A stretch of DNA of 64,000 nt. It comes from Anseranas semipalmata (Eukaryota > Chordata > Aves > Anseriformes > Anseranatidae). Location: the NCBI GenBank assembly GCA_013399115.1, contig VXAA01004090.1, positions 295,812 to 359,811 on the forward strand, in the 5' to 3' direction. Positions 11,305 to 20,300 of the stretch are shown one piece after another. The position numbers were made by a program, and so were the translations under genes. The notes under the pieces were generated by a model that worked only from the letters and a program-made list of their open reading frames with translations, searched no databases and had not been told where the DNA came from. Numbering within the stretch: the first letter of the stretch is position 1; every line of letters starts with the position of its first letter.

Positions 11305-14300
11305 CTGGAAGAGCAAGACAGCAGATGATATACTGTTATCAACACATTGCAGAGCAGAAAAGGGAAAAAGCTGAGGGAAAAATAGTTTGGTCTCCTGTCC
11401 AAAAATCAACTTGTTCCAGTGGTTCTACTTTGTAATTATCATGAAGATAAGTACTTAGTACCAAAAAGTCCAGTTTAAACCTGTCTGTTCCAGTCCTTTC
11501 ATCAGATTTCCTATCAATTTTGCTACTTAAGTTGGAAGAAGACCCCAATACAGCTTTCATTCTGTCTACAAAGGGAAATTATTCTAAAATTTTTATTATT
11601 CTCAGTTTTCTTTACTAGGCATTTGAGTGACGAATTCTTTATATCACCTTCAGGAAAAAAAAAAAGTTAATAGGTATTGTCATAAGACTAGCCTGAATTT
11701 AAAAAAACACAGACGATGTCTGAGAAAGAAAAAAATATGAAAAGAAACTCTGACCACCTACTTTGCGTCCTGGTCCCAGTCCTTTCACCATGACTCGTAC
11801 GTGCAATACACCCTTCCCACGTGCTTTCTGAGAAAAGAAGAACTGGTTAGTATTCTCTTTGATATATCCACTACTGCTCTGGCTCCCTTGGAGTCTTTCT
11901 TTCTCTTTTGACCCACTATCATAGTATTCTTTAACTAAAAATAAAAAGTAGATAGTAATGGATACAGAAGAGAAAGATAGTGATTATTGTACAAAGCCAG
12001 ACACTAGAAGAAAAGGAGCCCTGGATACAACTGTGTCAGTTTCAAGAAAACTTGTGTTAAGCTGTCAACTCTGTATACACAGAAAGTGTTAAGATCAAAG
12101 GATCTGTGACCTAAAGTCAGGACAGAAAATGACATATCCATGGATACCTGACTAACAAGGAGTAACTCAAAGCTGTTTTCCCTTCTCTAATGCACTGACT
12201 TCTATCCTGTGATCAGTGGATTCCTTCCAGAGGGTAAATGAGAAAAGCAGACAAGCTTTATATTTGCTGTGCAGGAGTCCACACCTTCAGTGCAAAAATT
12301 TCAGGGGCTTGCAAATTGAAAATGAAAAACACCTGCTGTAAAGCAGAGCAGTGCTGCCACCAAGCGGAGCTCCTTTTGGTCTCAGTTTCCATGTTCTGGT
12401 GCAATTAATCTACTACAAACTTTAACAGGGATAGGAATAAATCTGGCCAACCACAGCTATGCAGCTATTATGAAGCTCCAGTGAGCAAAGATTAATAGTG
12501 AAAGTGTTCTTGTATTCCTCTGAATCAACCATAATAAGCTGTTGGCCAGCAGCAGCACAGAACACCTCTGACATGAAAGGTTCCACCTAATTTAGGAAGA
12601 GGATTTTCAGTTTAACCTTGCCTCATTTTGATGTAATGAGGGCTGTAACACAGCCAGCCTCATTTTTTCCTGCTACACGGACACCTACGTGGTTTTTTAG
12701 GAACTGTTACAGTAAACTGGATGCATTGGGAAACTGCATGTCCAAGGACATTGCTTTTTCTGACTAGAATTGCTGGCAGCAGCTCAGTTCTCCTGTGGCA
12801 GAGAGCAAATATAAAACATTCAGCCAGTAATTACAGCCACTGCTCAATCCCCTACAGTGCAAAATTAAACTGCTGCTGATTCAGGGGCTTATATTTCCAA
12901 AATGGCTGAGGTATGTTCACTTTGAATAAAAGAGCTATGAAACTGGAGCTTCGGAAAAGATAGGCTACAAGTTACATTTCCCAATCACAGCTTGCACAGC
13001 TAAGATCACCCTCCGGGTGTTTCTAACTGCTGTTTCAAACATATTTTGTCTGTGTGAAGATGCTCACTGTGTCAGATGAAGCTAGGGAAACTGTCAGCAA
13101 ACAGTGTGCTGCTCGAGTGCTGAGGAGCAGAAGTCTGGAGTGCTGCTCATGAGCAAGGGACAGCAACATGAACAAGAAGCAAAATGTCTTCTACCCTGCT
13201 GTGTTACCCTGAAAATAACTGAAGCTACTGCACTCGTACCCCATGTACCCAGACAGCAGCGGGATGCAGTCAGTGCTCCCCTCTGGGAGGGTGAGAATGA
13301 TCAGTGCAGACTCACCACTGCTGCCGCTATGCCGGCTGTCTGTGCCGCGATGGCAGTTCCCTTCTTGGCATTCTGGAAGCCTTCGGTGCCACAGGATGTA
13401 TGGGCAAACGGCCTGTTGTCAAAGCTGACCACCTGGATGTGGGTGCTACACAAAGAGAGAGGCAAAAGAAAGGAGTAATTTAGAAAATGATTTTACTTTC
13501 CAGTTTCTCCTCATTCTGCAAAGCTGCTCATAACGCATGGCTCACCACAGAACTCGTGTCCCTTCTCAAAGCCACCTGAACCCAGCCCTCTCCTTCAGGG
13601 TATCTCAGTTATACTCACCAGCTGCAGAGACCTCCCAGCAGTGAACTTCTAGGTCATGCTGGAGAATCTGCGATGGTAAAACCTTTCTGGATGACCTGCT
13701 CCTGCCCGGTATCCCTCAGATACAACTAACCCTTTCAGACCCACCTCTTACTATGAGCATTTTACCTTTTCTATTTATTACAAAATGCACAAAACACTTC
13801 CAGAACTTGAAAGACATTTAAGAAACAGCAAAATATCACACTAGGGTTCACTGAGGAAACACAATCATCTCTCATAGAGAATACAGTGACTTTCCAACAG
13901 CTGCACAGCAACAGTGCTAGAACTGAGGGCAGGAAGGAACCTGCCGTTAAAGCCATCAGCATCTAATTGTTCATATCAGAATGTAGCCAAGAAGCATAAT
14001 AACAATCTTTCTGCTGTTAAAGACACCATAAGGACAGTTATACTTCCTGAACAGCACTGAGGTTTGTATTCAGTGGTATTATCTCCCTGGTCATGAACTT
14101 CCCTGACATTTTTCGTTTGAGTTTTTCATTTAAAATGATGACTGGCCAAAGCCCAGGTACGTCGTAAGCTTTCATTTCACAGGAACAGGAGAAGCGCGTT
14201 TGCTCACTTGTTGTATGTCGCCTTGATGTGAGCTATTGGGATCTCTTCGTAGGTCTTCCCATCCCACCTCATGGAGTTCCTCTGCAGGATTAAAGGGCTG

Positions 14301-14718
14301 AGGAGCAAAACAAGAGCTGTCAGGCGCTCTGGCAAAATTTTACTCTGTATCCTCTGGGAGTTTGGAAGGAAAGCAGGGATCGAGCGGTGTCAGAAGCCCC
14401 GCCTCGGATCACTTGCTTCCCGCCCCGACCGAGGAACGCGGGCCCCGGCAGCTCACCCCAGCTCGGCGGCGCTCCGGCTCTCCGCCTCCTTGGCGGCCCC
14501 GTTCCCGGCCAGCTCCTGCAGCCTCCGCACGCCTGCGTGCCCGCCGCGGCCCAGGGCGGCGCTGCGGGGAAGAAACGGGAGCGGGAGGTGAGGGCGCGGG
14601 CTGCCCGCGTTACCGCCCAGGACACCGGGCAGGGCCCGGGGCCGGGCCCCGNGCTGGGAGGAAAGATGGCGGCGCCCAGCGCGGGGCACTGTGGGAGGAG
14701 TGTCATGGCGGCGCCCAT
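11197..14718 (-). CDS. MRPS11: MRPS11, mitochondrial small-subunit ribosomal protein uS11m (whole gene, six exons with exon 1 uncertain)
   Basis: The gene encodes the mitochondrial version of bacterial uS11, which in the mitoribosome binds 12S rRNA on the platform of the small subunit. Joining five exons gives a continuous reading frame that matches vertebrate MRPS11 as I know it: the core contains [10 protein letters not shown], then [30 protein letters not shown] and [10 protein letters not shown], and it ends in the uS11 signature [11 protein letters not shown] before TGA. The exon phases agree (exon 2 ends with two bases of a codon, exon 3 with two, exons 4 and 5 in phase 0). The exons are 14457-14561, 14208-14297, 13316-13445, 11762-11827 and 11197-11304. 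With the proposed exon 1 the protein would be about 200 residues, close to the human 194. MRPL46 is divergent from the same CpG island. The N-terminal end is the only doubtful part; the rest is certain in identity. Confidence 0.93.
11762..11827 (-). CDS. MRPS11: MRPS11 exon 5
   Basis: This 66-base, 22-codon exon reads [20 protein letters not shown] followed by RK. It is bounded by TTTTCTCAG on the acceptor side and GTAGGT on the donor side. The corresponding human segment is [20 protein letters not shown], so identity and phase are secure. It is too short to be found as an open reading frame of its own. Confidence 0.95.
13316..13445 (-). CDS. MRPS11: MRPS11 exon 4
   Basis: This 130-base exon encodes the central uS11 fold, from [20 protein letters not shown] through [20 protein letters not shown] to AAV. 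The acceptor is TTTGTGTAG and the donor GTGAGT. Its first base completes an asparagine codon begun in exon 3, giving NNTHIQ, where human has NNTQIQ. The SCGTEGF and KKGT motifs are diagnostic of the mitochondrial protein. Confidence 0.96.
13878..13965 (-). repeat. MIR/CORE-SINE-like fragment in an MRPS11 intron
   Basis: Read on the minus strand, the segment follows the MIR order: a GGTTCCTTCCTGCCCTCAGT-like 5' part, then CTAGCACTG, TTGCTGTGCAGCTG and AAAGTCACTG. This corresponds to the MIR run of gctctgccactgac, ttgctgtgtgac and aagtcactta. It is diverged and truncated, as expected of an ancient amniote SINE. Judged by eye only. Confidence 0.45.
14208..14297 (-). CDS. MRPS11: MRPS11 exon 3 (two possible acceptors)
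   Basis: The exon encodes [20 protein letters not shown] then ATYNN and ends at donor GTGAGC. Two acceptors are in frame and 18 bases apart. One, at 14297/14298, follows a good pyrimidine tract and a CTGAC branch-like motif and adds GPLILQ. The other, at 14279/14280, uses CAGAG and joins EL-G directly to N-S-M. I prefer the first because it is the first AG downstream of the branch-like site and gives a length closer to the human protein. Everything from SMRWDGK onward is certain. Confidence 0.88.
14457..14561 (-). CDS. MRPS11: MRPS11 exon 2
   Basis: This 105-base exon is bounded by the acceptor CTTCCCCGCAG and the donor GTGAGC. In the frame fixed by exon 3 it reads [20 protein letters not shown] then [14 protein letters not shown]. 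This is the poorly conserved presequence-to-linker part of MRPS11. The [13 protein letters not shown] segment resembles human ARQLQDAAAKQK. The exon is very GC-rich and lies inside the promoter CpG island. Its first base must be preceded by two bases of a split codon from exon 1. Confidence 0.8.
14614..14718 (-). CDS. MRPS11: MRPS11 exon 1, tentative, with an ambiguous base
   Basis: The only minus-strand ATGs in reach are at 14718-14716 and, in the same frame, 14706-14704. They open [20 protein letters not shown] and so on, which could be a mitochondrial presequence, up to a weak donor GTAACG at 14613. As written, the exon is 105 bases and ends in phase 0, but exon 2 needs two leftover bases. 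The ambiguous base at 14652 lies inside it, and removing one base there would give 104 bases and the correct phase. The exon would overlap the MRPL46 start region on the other strand, which makes it doubtful. The true first exon could also lie in the assembly gap. Confidence 0.35.
14652..14652. other. Single ambiguous base in a G/C run
   Basis: One N stands between CCCCG and GCTGGG in the putative MRPS11 exon 1. The reading frame of that exon would close only if the site were one base shorter, so this may be a length error and not only an unknown base. Confidence 0.95.
14663..14673 (+). promoter_or_regulatory. YY1-type motif overlapping an MRPL46 start codon
   Basis: The bases AAGATGGCGGC match the YY1 consensus AAnATGGCGGC exactly. 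The internal ATG (14666) begins a frame [10 protein letters not shown] that runs on to [10 protein letters not shown]. This arrangement, with the motif covering the initiation codon, is common in TATA-less housekeeping promoters. Confidence 0.6.
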
Positions 14719-15068
14719 GAGGCCGTTGGCGGGCTGGGGCCGGGGGCTGAGTTCCNNNNNNNNNNNNNNNNNNNNNNNNNNNNNNNNNNNNNNNNNNNNN
14801 NNNNNNNNNNNNNNNNNNNNNNNNNNNNNNNNNNNNNNNNNNNNNNNNNNNNNNNNNNNNNNNNNNNNNNNNNNNNNNNNNNNNNNNNNNNNNNNNNNNN
14901 NNNNNNNNNNNNNNNNNNNNNNNNNNNNNNNNNNNNNNNNNNNNNNNNNNNNNNNNNNNNNNNNNNNNNNNNNNNNNNNNNNNNNNNNNNNNNNNNNNNN
15001 NNNNNNNNNNNNNNNNNNNNNNNNNNNNNNNNNNNNNNNNNNNNNNNNNNNNNNNNNNNNNNNAGCAG
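14666..15068 (+). CDS. MRPL46: MRPL46 exon 1 (interrupted by gap)
   Basis: Two in-frame starts lie 39 bases apart, both in the sequence ATGGCGGCGCCC: 14666 ([10 protein letters not shown]) and 14705 ([17 protein letters not shown]). Human MRPL46 begins MAAPVRR, so 14705 is the closer match, while 14666 carries the YY1 motif. After the gap only five bases, AGCAG, remain before the donor GTAGAG. These would be the end of the QQ that precedes IE in the human protein. The middle, including the conserved PLQEE-like segment, is not sequenced. Confidence 0.7.
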
Positions 15069-17179
15069 GTAGAGGCGGGGGGCTCTCCCGGGAACAAAAT
15101 GGCTGCCGCGGGCCTGCGGGGCAGGGGGCCGGGGGCGGTCGCGCTCAGGGCCGGGGCGAGCGGCTGCTGGGGAGCCGGCAGCGCGCTGTGAATAAATCAC
15201 TCGTCCTGCTGCGGGGTGCGCTCCGTGGCGCTGGCCATCGGGCTGTGCGGCTGAACCATCCCCTGTGGTGCCCTTCTAGATAGAGGTGGAGAAAAGCCAT
15301 TACTCTGACCACGAAGTCCGCAAACTGGAGGAGGAGGAGCGGCTCCGGAGGAGGAAGGAAAGCTTGTACGATGACGACGAAGCGCCTGGCAAAACGGTCA
15401 TCATGGCTCAGGACCTGGAAGACAAGTGGGAACAGAAGTTGCTGCAGTTCAACCCGGCCCCGCGGGTAACAGGTACTGGGTGAGGTTGTGCTGTGTCTCG
15501 GCAGGTGGGAGCACCCCAGTCCTCTGTCAAACACAGCTGAGTGCAGTTTGATCTAGGGAAGGCATTTGCTGAGCTTTTTTTTTTCTTTCCTCAAAAACTT
15601 GATGCTGTGGCAGCATGGTTAGCATGTGGGGGATTAACTGTATTACAAGGGAATTAGTGCTGTGAAGATGGGTGTGTTCACACAGCCTTATGAGAGCAAA
15701 GTGGGGAAATTGTGTGTTGTTTCCAGACGAGAAAAATCTTGGAAAGCTTGGTTCCTGTGCTTGCCCATCACTTGTATTGGTTTCTGTGAAGCTGGAGAGC
15801 CAAACTGCTCACTGCAAATTCCCTTTGAAAACAGAACAAGTAGAGTGCACTCTAGCAGTGGACTCTTTCTGAATCTTGCATTGGCTTTCAGAGTGACTGA
15901 GAGCATTCTGTCTAGATTTCTGTCTTGTTCCACATATCTGTGTTGTCTGTGTGTTATTGCTGGAGGAGTGTGAGATGGAGAGAGGTGATGAATCATGGTG
16001 ATCAGACCAGTGCGGCTGGGAGACTTTGTTTCCAGCATGTGTTGGTTTTTGGCAGATGCTGATAAAAAAGATGATCGAACGTCGTTGAACAGGAAGCTGG
16101 ACAGTAACCTGATGCTGCTGGTGAAGCAGAAGATTGGTAACCAGGAGCTGTGGCTCCTGCCTCAAGTGGAGTGGCAGCCTGGAGAGACTCTGCGAAGCAC
16201 AGCTGAGCGAGCCATGGCTACATTTTTGGGTATGTAGTTTGCTGTGTGCCTGTCTCTTGCTCCTCTTTGTCCCAGTTGTTTTTTTTCCCCTTGCCCTACC
16301 TGAGGGATATTTGCCATCTGTAGTGAAATTGCCTCCCATCTGCTGTGAAAAGATATCTCATAGCAGAGGGACTGTGCTCAAGTGATGGGGTTTCTGGCAA
16401 GAGCTGTGATCCTGGGCGATCTGCTCCTTAACTGTGCTCAGCTGTGCTGCAGTGTGAGGGGCTGACAGAGCCAGCAGGCTGGGAGCTGGGGTCTCTGGCT
16501 GCCAGCAGCTGCAGCGCCAGGTCTGGCCCTCGCAGTCTGATGTTTGAGCATCACCAGATGCCCCCTGAATGGTCTAGGCTTGCTCCAGGTGTACAGCTTC
16601 TCTTTCCCTCTTGTCGCTTTGTAGCAGCTTTTGTGGCAGATGGTGATAGCTAACCCGTGTGTCCGTGCTTTTCTGTGCAAGTTGGCAAAGCTTGATACTC
16701 CCTCCCTCCGAAATGACTTGCGGAACTTTGGACAAGTCAGTATTTCATGAGAAAAGACTTAAAATTGGCAGTGTTTCTGCCAGGACGAGGGAACAGTCAG
16801 TCTGAACCAGAGATATAAGGAGTGTTCTATGCTGTCTGTCTGTTATTACAGGAGAGCAGTTACTGTTGCTCTACGTTCTTATGTCTTGTTTTCTGTTTTC
16901 TTTCTCTTGCACTACTGGGGCCTTGCAGGAGATCACATTCAAGCCAAAATCCTGGGAAACGCACCATATGGGATTTACAAGTATAAATTCCCCAGGGCCA
17001 TCAGGACTGAGGATAATGTGGGAGCCAAAGTATTCTTCTACAAAGCCTTCCTCCAAAGCAGTGATTTGTCACAGGCAGAGCTGAAGGAAGATTATCTGTG
17101 GGTCACAAAGAACGAGCTGGGAGATTACTTGAAGTTGGAATACCTGAAAAAAGTCAATCGATTCCTTCTGGACTTATAA
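14666..17179 (+). CDS. MRPL46: MRPL46, mitochondrial large-subunit ribosomal protein mL46 (whole gene, four exons, exon 1 broken by a gap)
   Basis: MRPL46 is a mitochondria-specific ribosomal protein with a catalytically inactive Nudix-like fold, located in the central protuberance of the large subunit. Exons 2-4 (15280-15472, 16056-16229, 16929-17179) splice in perfect phase. They match the vertebrate protein throughout: [88 protein letters not shown] and the C-terminal VNRFLLDL. Human has [29 protein letters not shown] and ELGDYLKPKYL at these places. Exon 1 starts at 14666 or 14705 (MAAP in both) and its end is visible after the gap as AGCAG before GTAGAG, agreeing with human ...LLQQ. There is no sign of decay. 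Confidence 0.95.
14756..15063. other. Assembly gap, 308 N
   Basis: A run of N covers most of MRPL46 exon 1 and the core promoter. The gap size is not compatible with the reading frame if the MRPL46 start at 14705 and the exon end at 15068 are right: the true number of bases should leave remainder 1 on division by 3, whereas 308 leaves 2. It is therefore probably an estimate. Confidence 0.97.
15280..15472 (+). CDS. MRPL46: MRPL46 exon 2
   Basis: This 193-base exon follows the acceptor TGCCCTTCTAG and ends before the donor GTACTG. It reads [20 protein letters not shown], then [20 protein letters not shown], then [20 protein letters not shown] and PRVT. The SDHE and AQDLED.WEQK blocks are conserved with mammals. 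The central charged stretch with RLRRRKE is likely helical. One base is left over and forms the aspartate codon with exon 3. Confidence 0.96.
16056..16229 (+). CDS. MRPL46: MRPL46 exon 3
   Basis: This 174-base exon lies between the acceptor TTTTTGGCAG and the donor GTATGT. It encodes [20 protein letters not shown], then [38 protein letters not shown] and the first base of glycine. It covers the first half of the Nudix-like domain. The usual catalytic Nudix box residues are not apparent, as is known for this family. Confidence 0.97.
16929..17179 (+). CDS. MRPL46: MRPL46 exon 4 (terminal coding exon)
   Basis: This exon starts after the acceptor CTTGCAG and ends with TAA at 17177-17179. It reads [20 protein letters not shown], then [60 protein letters not shown] and DL. 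Human has FLGNAPCG, GAKVFFFKALLL and KDELGDYLKPKYL. The upstream in-frame bases belong to the intron, so an ATG at 16829 is not a start. Confidence 0.97.
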
Positions 17180-17370
17180 GTGATAGGCTGTGCTCCAGCA
17201 GATGGGGAAGATGTGGGACGTGACTCTGGGGAGGAGCACAGCTGCTGCTTTGCATGGTCTGTGTGTATGGGATGTTAAGCAGGGCTCTGGAGGATAAATT
17301 GTCTTTGCCTTATTTCCCAGTTCTCTTCACCAGGCCTGTACTAAATAAATATTAAAACTTATACTCCTAA
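17180..17370 (+). other. MRPL46: MRPL46 3' untranslated region with poly(A) signal
   Basis: A short 3' UTR follows the stop codon. AATAAA lies at 17344-17349, inside CTAAATAAATATTAAAAC, so cleavage is expected at about 17,360-17,375. Together with the MRPS11 signal this bounds the whole two-gene unit to about 6.4 kb. Confidence 0.8.
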
Positions 17371-20300
17371 GTGAAGCTCTCCTCAGGGAGTTCTTGGCTC
17401 TTGTTGAATCTTCCTCCACCTTTTCTGGAAGTGCATGTTGTGATCTGTTTGTCTCCCAAGTGTGCAGTTCCCTGGGGCTGTGGTACCCGGGAGGCTCGCT
17501 CTCCTCACCAGATTCCTGTCATAGTCTAGAGCTCAAATGGTTTCTGCTAAATAATGGCTAATGCTTGTCTCTGACACCTGCTCTTTAGTGAGAGCAGAAC
17601 TGGAGAGTTATCTTTGTGTCCAGCTGGGAATAGATGCTCTTAGCCAGCGAGTAGCCAGCTAGCTATAATGGGAGACCTGGCAAGGGCGTGATTTTTCTCT
17701 GGCATCATCCCAGCACCCTACAGCTGTAATTTTCCTGTGGATTGTTACGATGCCGTGGGGAGGATACGCACATTGCGGCGTGCAGCAGAGCAGCAGTCAG
17801 TTGCTTATCCAAGGATTAGCTTTTGCAGGCCTGGAACAGCTCCACCAGCATTTCCAGCAGTACCTTGATATCTCCGGACACAGTGGCCAAGCTCCCTCTG
17901 TGATCCCCTGGAACCCTTTAGCTTCTCCAGAGGTAATCAGTTCATCGTCCCAGCTCTCTGGGTGCGAGGCCAGCTTTCCTTACCCTGTCACCCATAGATG
18001 AAAGTTCCTCTAGCCAGAAACAAGAAGCCTGGTACTGCAGAGAGTGGCACTCTGCATGGATCACAGGCAGCAGGTGAGGGCTCACAAGGCTGGGCAAGGT
18101 GTGTTTCTGGGGAGCTGGAGGATGCGTTGTTCACAGCTTAGTTATGTTTAATCAACGTTGAAGCTGCCTCTGGTCCTAGAGTCCCCAGTACACAGAGGCC
18201 CTGGAGGGGACAGATGCATGGGGAATTGGCAGTAGCTCTTCAGATGACTGCTGCTTTCCCACGTACACTGCAGTCCTCTTGAGCCTGAAGCGGTAGTAAC
18301 AGTGAAGGAGAGTAACATTTGACCAGCAGCTCTTTCTGGGCTGAAACGCTAATTTTTGCTTGCAGGGGGAAGGCTGCTCTAGTGTTCCTGCTTCCTGAGA
18401 GCAGCCTTAAAGGTGACTTTGAGTTCTCAGCTTCTGTCCCAGTGTGCTAGGTCAGCACTGCTAACCCAGCCCAGCCAGGTTTACCTCAGGTAGCCTGACC
18501 CTACTGCTCCAATTTCTTTATTAGAAGAGCTATTCTGTGCTTATGTGGTGCTGTCTTGCCTCTCTGGGTCTGGTTTTATTTCTTGGAGTGCTTTTTCTGG
18601 TTGCAAATGTTGCTGTTTGGTAGTCAGAGTGTGGGCCCAGTGCTGGTTGGACTTTGCAGGGAATCAGCCTTTGGTGGCAGGGAGAGAGAAGGAGGAAATA
18701 GGTGTCGTTAATCATCTGGAGAGTGTTCGGCCTCCAGAGGTGGAACTGGAGATTGCTATATATATTTTATCAATCCTTTGGGAGCTGCAGGCCTCAAATT
18801 AAAGCTATCCTTAATCACTCCACAGGCCATTGGGGCGGGGGGTAGCACTGCAGCCTTCTATTTTGTACTGCTGGGCAGTTGGGAGCTGCAGGCTTGCCAT
18901 AAACTACAAACAAAACAAACCTTGGTTTCTTGAAGAACTCTTGCAGGCCTGGCAAAGGAGGCTGCCTGCAGCAGAGAGTGTTTGCAAAGAGGCAGTGAAT
19001 GTCTAGCAGAATACATGTCTGCAAAACTGCAAATTTCTTGGCTGCTGTCTGTGATCAGCACTGTTGAAGGGGAGACTCTTCTTCTCCGAGATGGAAAGCT
19101 CCTGCGGATGGGAGAGGTGAGTCCTTCCTGTCAGGCTGTGCCCCTCGCACCCCAGCAGCCTGGCGCGGTGGGTGCAGATGGCCCAGGATTTGGCTTTTCC
19201 CTGCCCCCATGTTTCGGGCTGTTGCTGACTCCGTATCATGCAGCTTCTGAGCAGAGCTTTGTGGGCACGGGCTTAGGGTGTGCCCCTTGCCAAGGTCTCT
19301 GCGCCATTTCCCATCCCAAAGGCAGGTTTTGTGCTGCTGGAGTGAGACTTTCAAACCATATAAGATGGTGTTTAATCAGTGCTTTTTTGTTCTTAAAACA
19401 AGGAGCACAAAAGAGAGAAAAAGATGTACTGAAATCTTGTTGATCTTGGAACTCAAACAGTTCTTATTCTCTGGCTTGCTCAAGCAACAAGTCTTTGGGC
19501 ACTGTGTATGCTGAGAGGTGTAGCTCCATCCAGCAATGGAAAGGTCAGAATCAACAGCCTCTTTTATTTTTAATTTTTTTCCTTAGGCTCAGGCCTTTGT
19601 TCTTACAGGCTTCAGATGCATAAGAAACTGGGTCTTCTCTGGAAGCTGAAATTGTTGCTTTCTCAGCACCTGAAACAGGAATTCCTGCTCCCCACCTGCA
19701 TAGGAACAGTGCTTTTTTCGTTATTTATTTACATTATTTATTATATTTATTCTATTTAAAGACCCTTAGCCAGTTGGTGTGAACAATCCCAGATCCTCTC
19801 ACTTGGGTGCTTTTGCTCACTTCTTGTTCTGTGTAGCCTGTTCCCCTTCCCCCTGGCCTCTGTCAGTGGCAAGGCAGGATACCATGCAGGTTTCCTAGGG
19901 GAGAGGATGTTTTTTGCATATTCTTTTCTCTGTACTCCCAGAGGTCCTGTAGCAGATCAAAGCAGCTGTTATTTTCCTTTGAGAAATCTCTGGCTACAGG
20001 TCGTCTTTTCACTCTGTGCAAACTTATGCCCATACTCCTCGCAGAGCTGCAGAAGTCTGTTCAGGTAGGCTGATATATTTTGCCATTAACTACTGAAAGG
20101 CCAGCACAAAGCCTTAGGACCTTTTTTGAGAGAGCTTTTCTCTCTGCTGGAACAGAAGAAACCTCTCAAGTCATGGCTGGGAGTGAGCTGCCTTGAATGC
20201 AGTCCTGCACAAAGAGCAGGGGGGACGTGTCAGTTGTGCTGAGCACGAAACACAAGGCTCACTCTGCAAACGTGACAGAGAACTGTGTGAGTGTTTGCCT

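Larger units (their letters stand above)
11305..14207 (-). other. MRPS11 introns 3, 4 and 5
   Basis: The introns are 11305-11761, 11828-13315 and 13446-14207. All obey GT-AG on the minus strand. I see no RNA gene in them. The plus-strand open frame at 13104-13478 is only the antisense of exon 4. Intron 3 (13446-14207) contains an old SINE fragment, listed separately. The rest is unremarkable AT-balanced intron sequence. Confidence 0.8.
14390..15200. promoter_or_regulatory. Shared CpG-island promoter of MRPS11 and MRPL46
   Basis: This block is very rich in CpG and lies between and over the 5' ends of two divergent genes. It has no TATA box. It carries the YY1-type motif AAGATGGCGGC at 14663-14673 and a related AAAATGGCTGC at 15096-15106; YY1 motifs of this kind are typical close to the start of mitochondrial ribosomal protein genes. 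MRPS11 and MRPL46 are head to head in mammals as well. The central part is lost in an assembly gap, so the transcription start sites cannot be placed. Confidence 0.85.
15069..16928 (+). other. MRPL46 introns 1 to 3
   Basis: The introns are 15069-15279 (211 bases, CpG-rich), 15473-16055 and 16230-16928. All follow GT-AG. Intron 1 still belongs to the CpG island and contains a second YY1-like motif that overlaps an ATG at 15099. No small RNA gene was recognised in introns 2 or 3. Confidence 0.85.

Noticed and set aside
14387..15283. 298-codon frame across the gap
   Set aside because: Its length is produced by the N run. Only its first part (from 14666) is MRPL46; the part after 15068 is intron.
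15982..16060. Possible box C/D snoRNA before MRPL46 exon 3 (GTGATGA at 15984)
   Set aside because: No D box with terminal stem occurs at a suitable distance within the intron.
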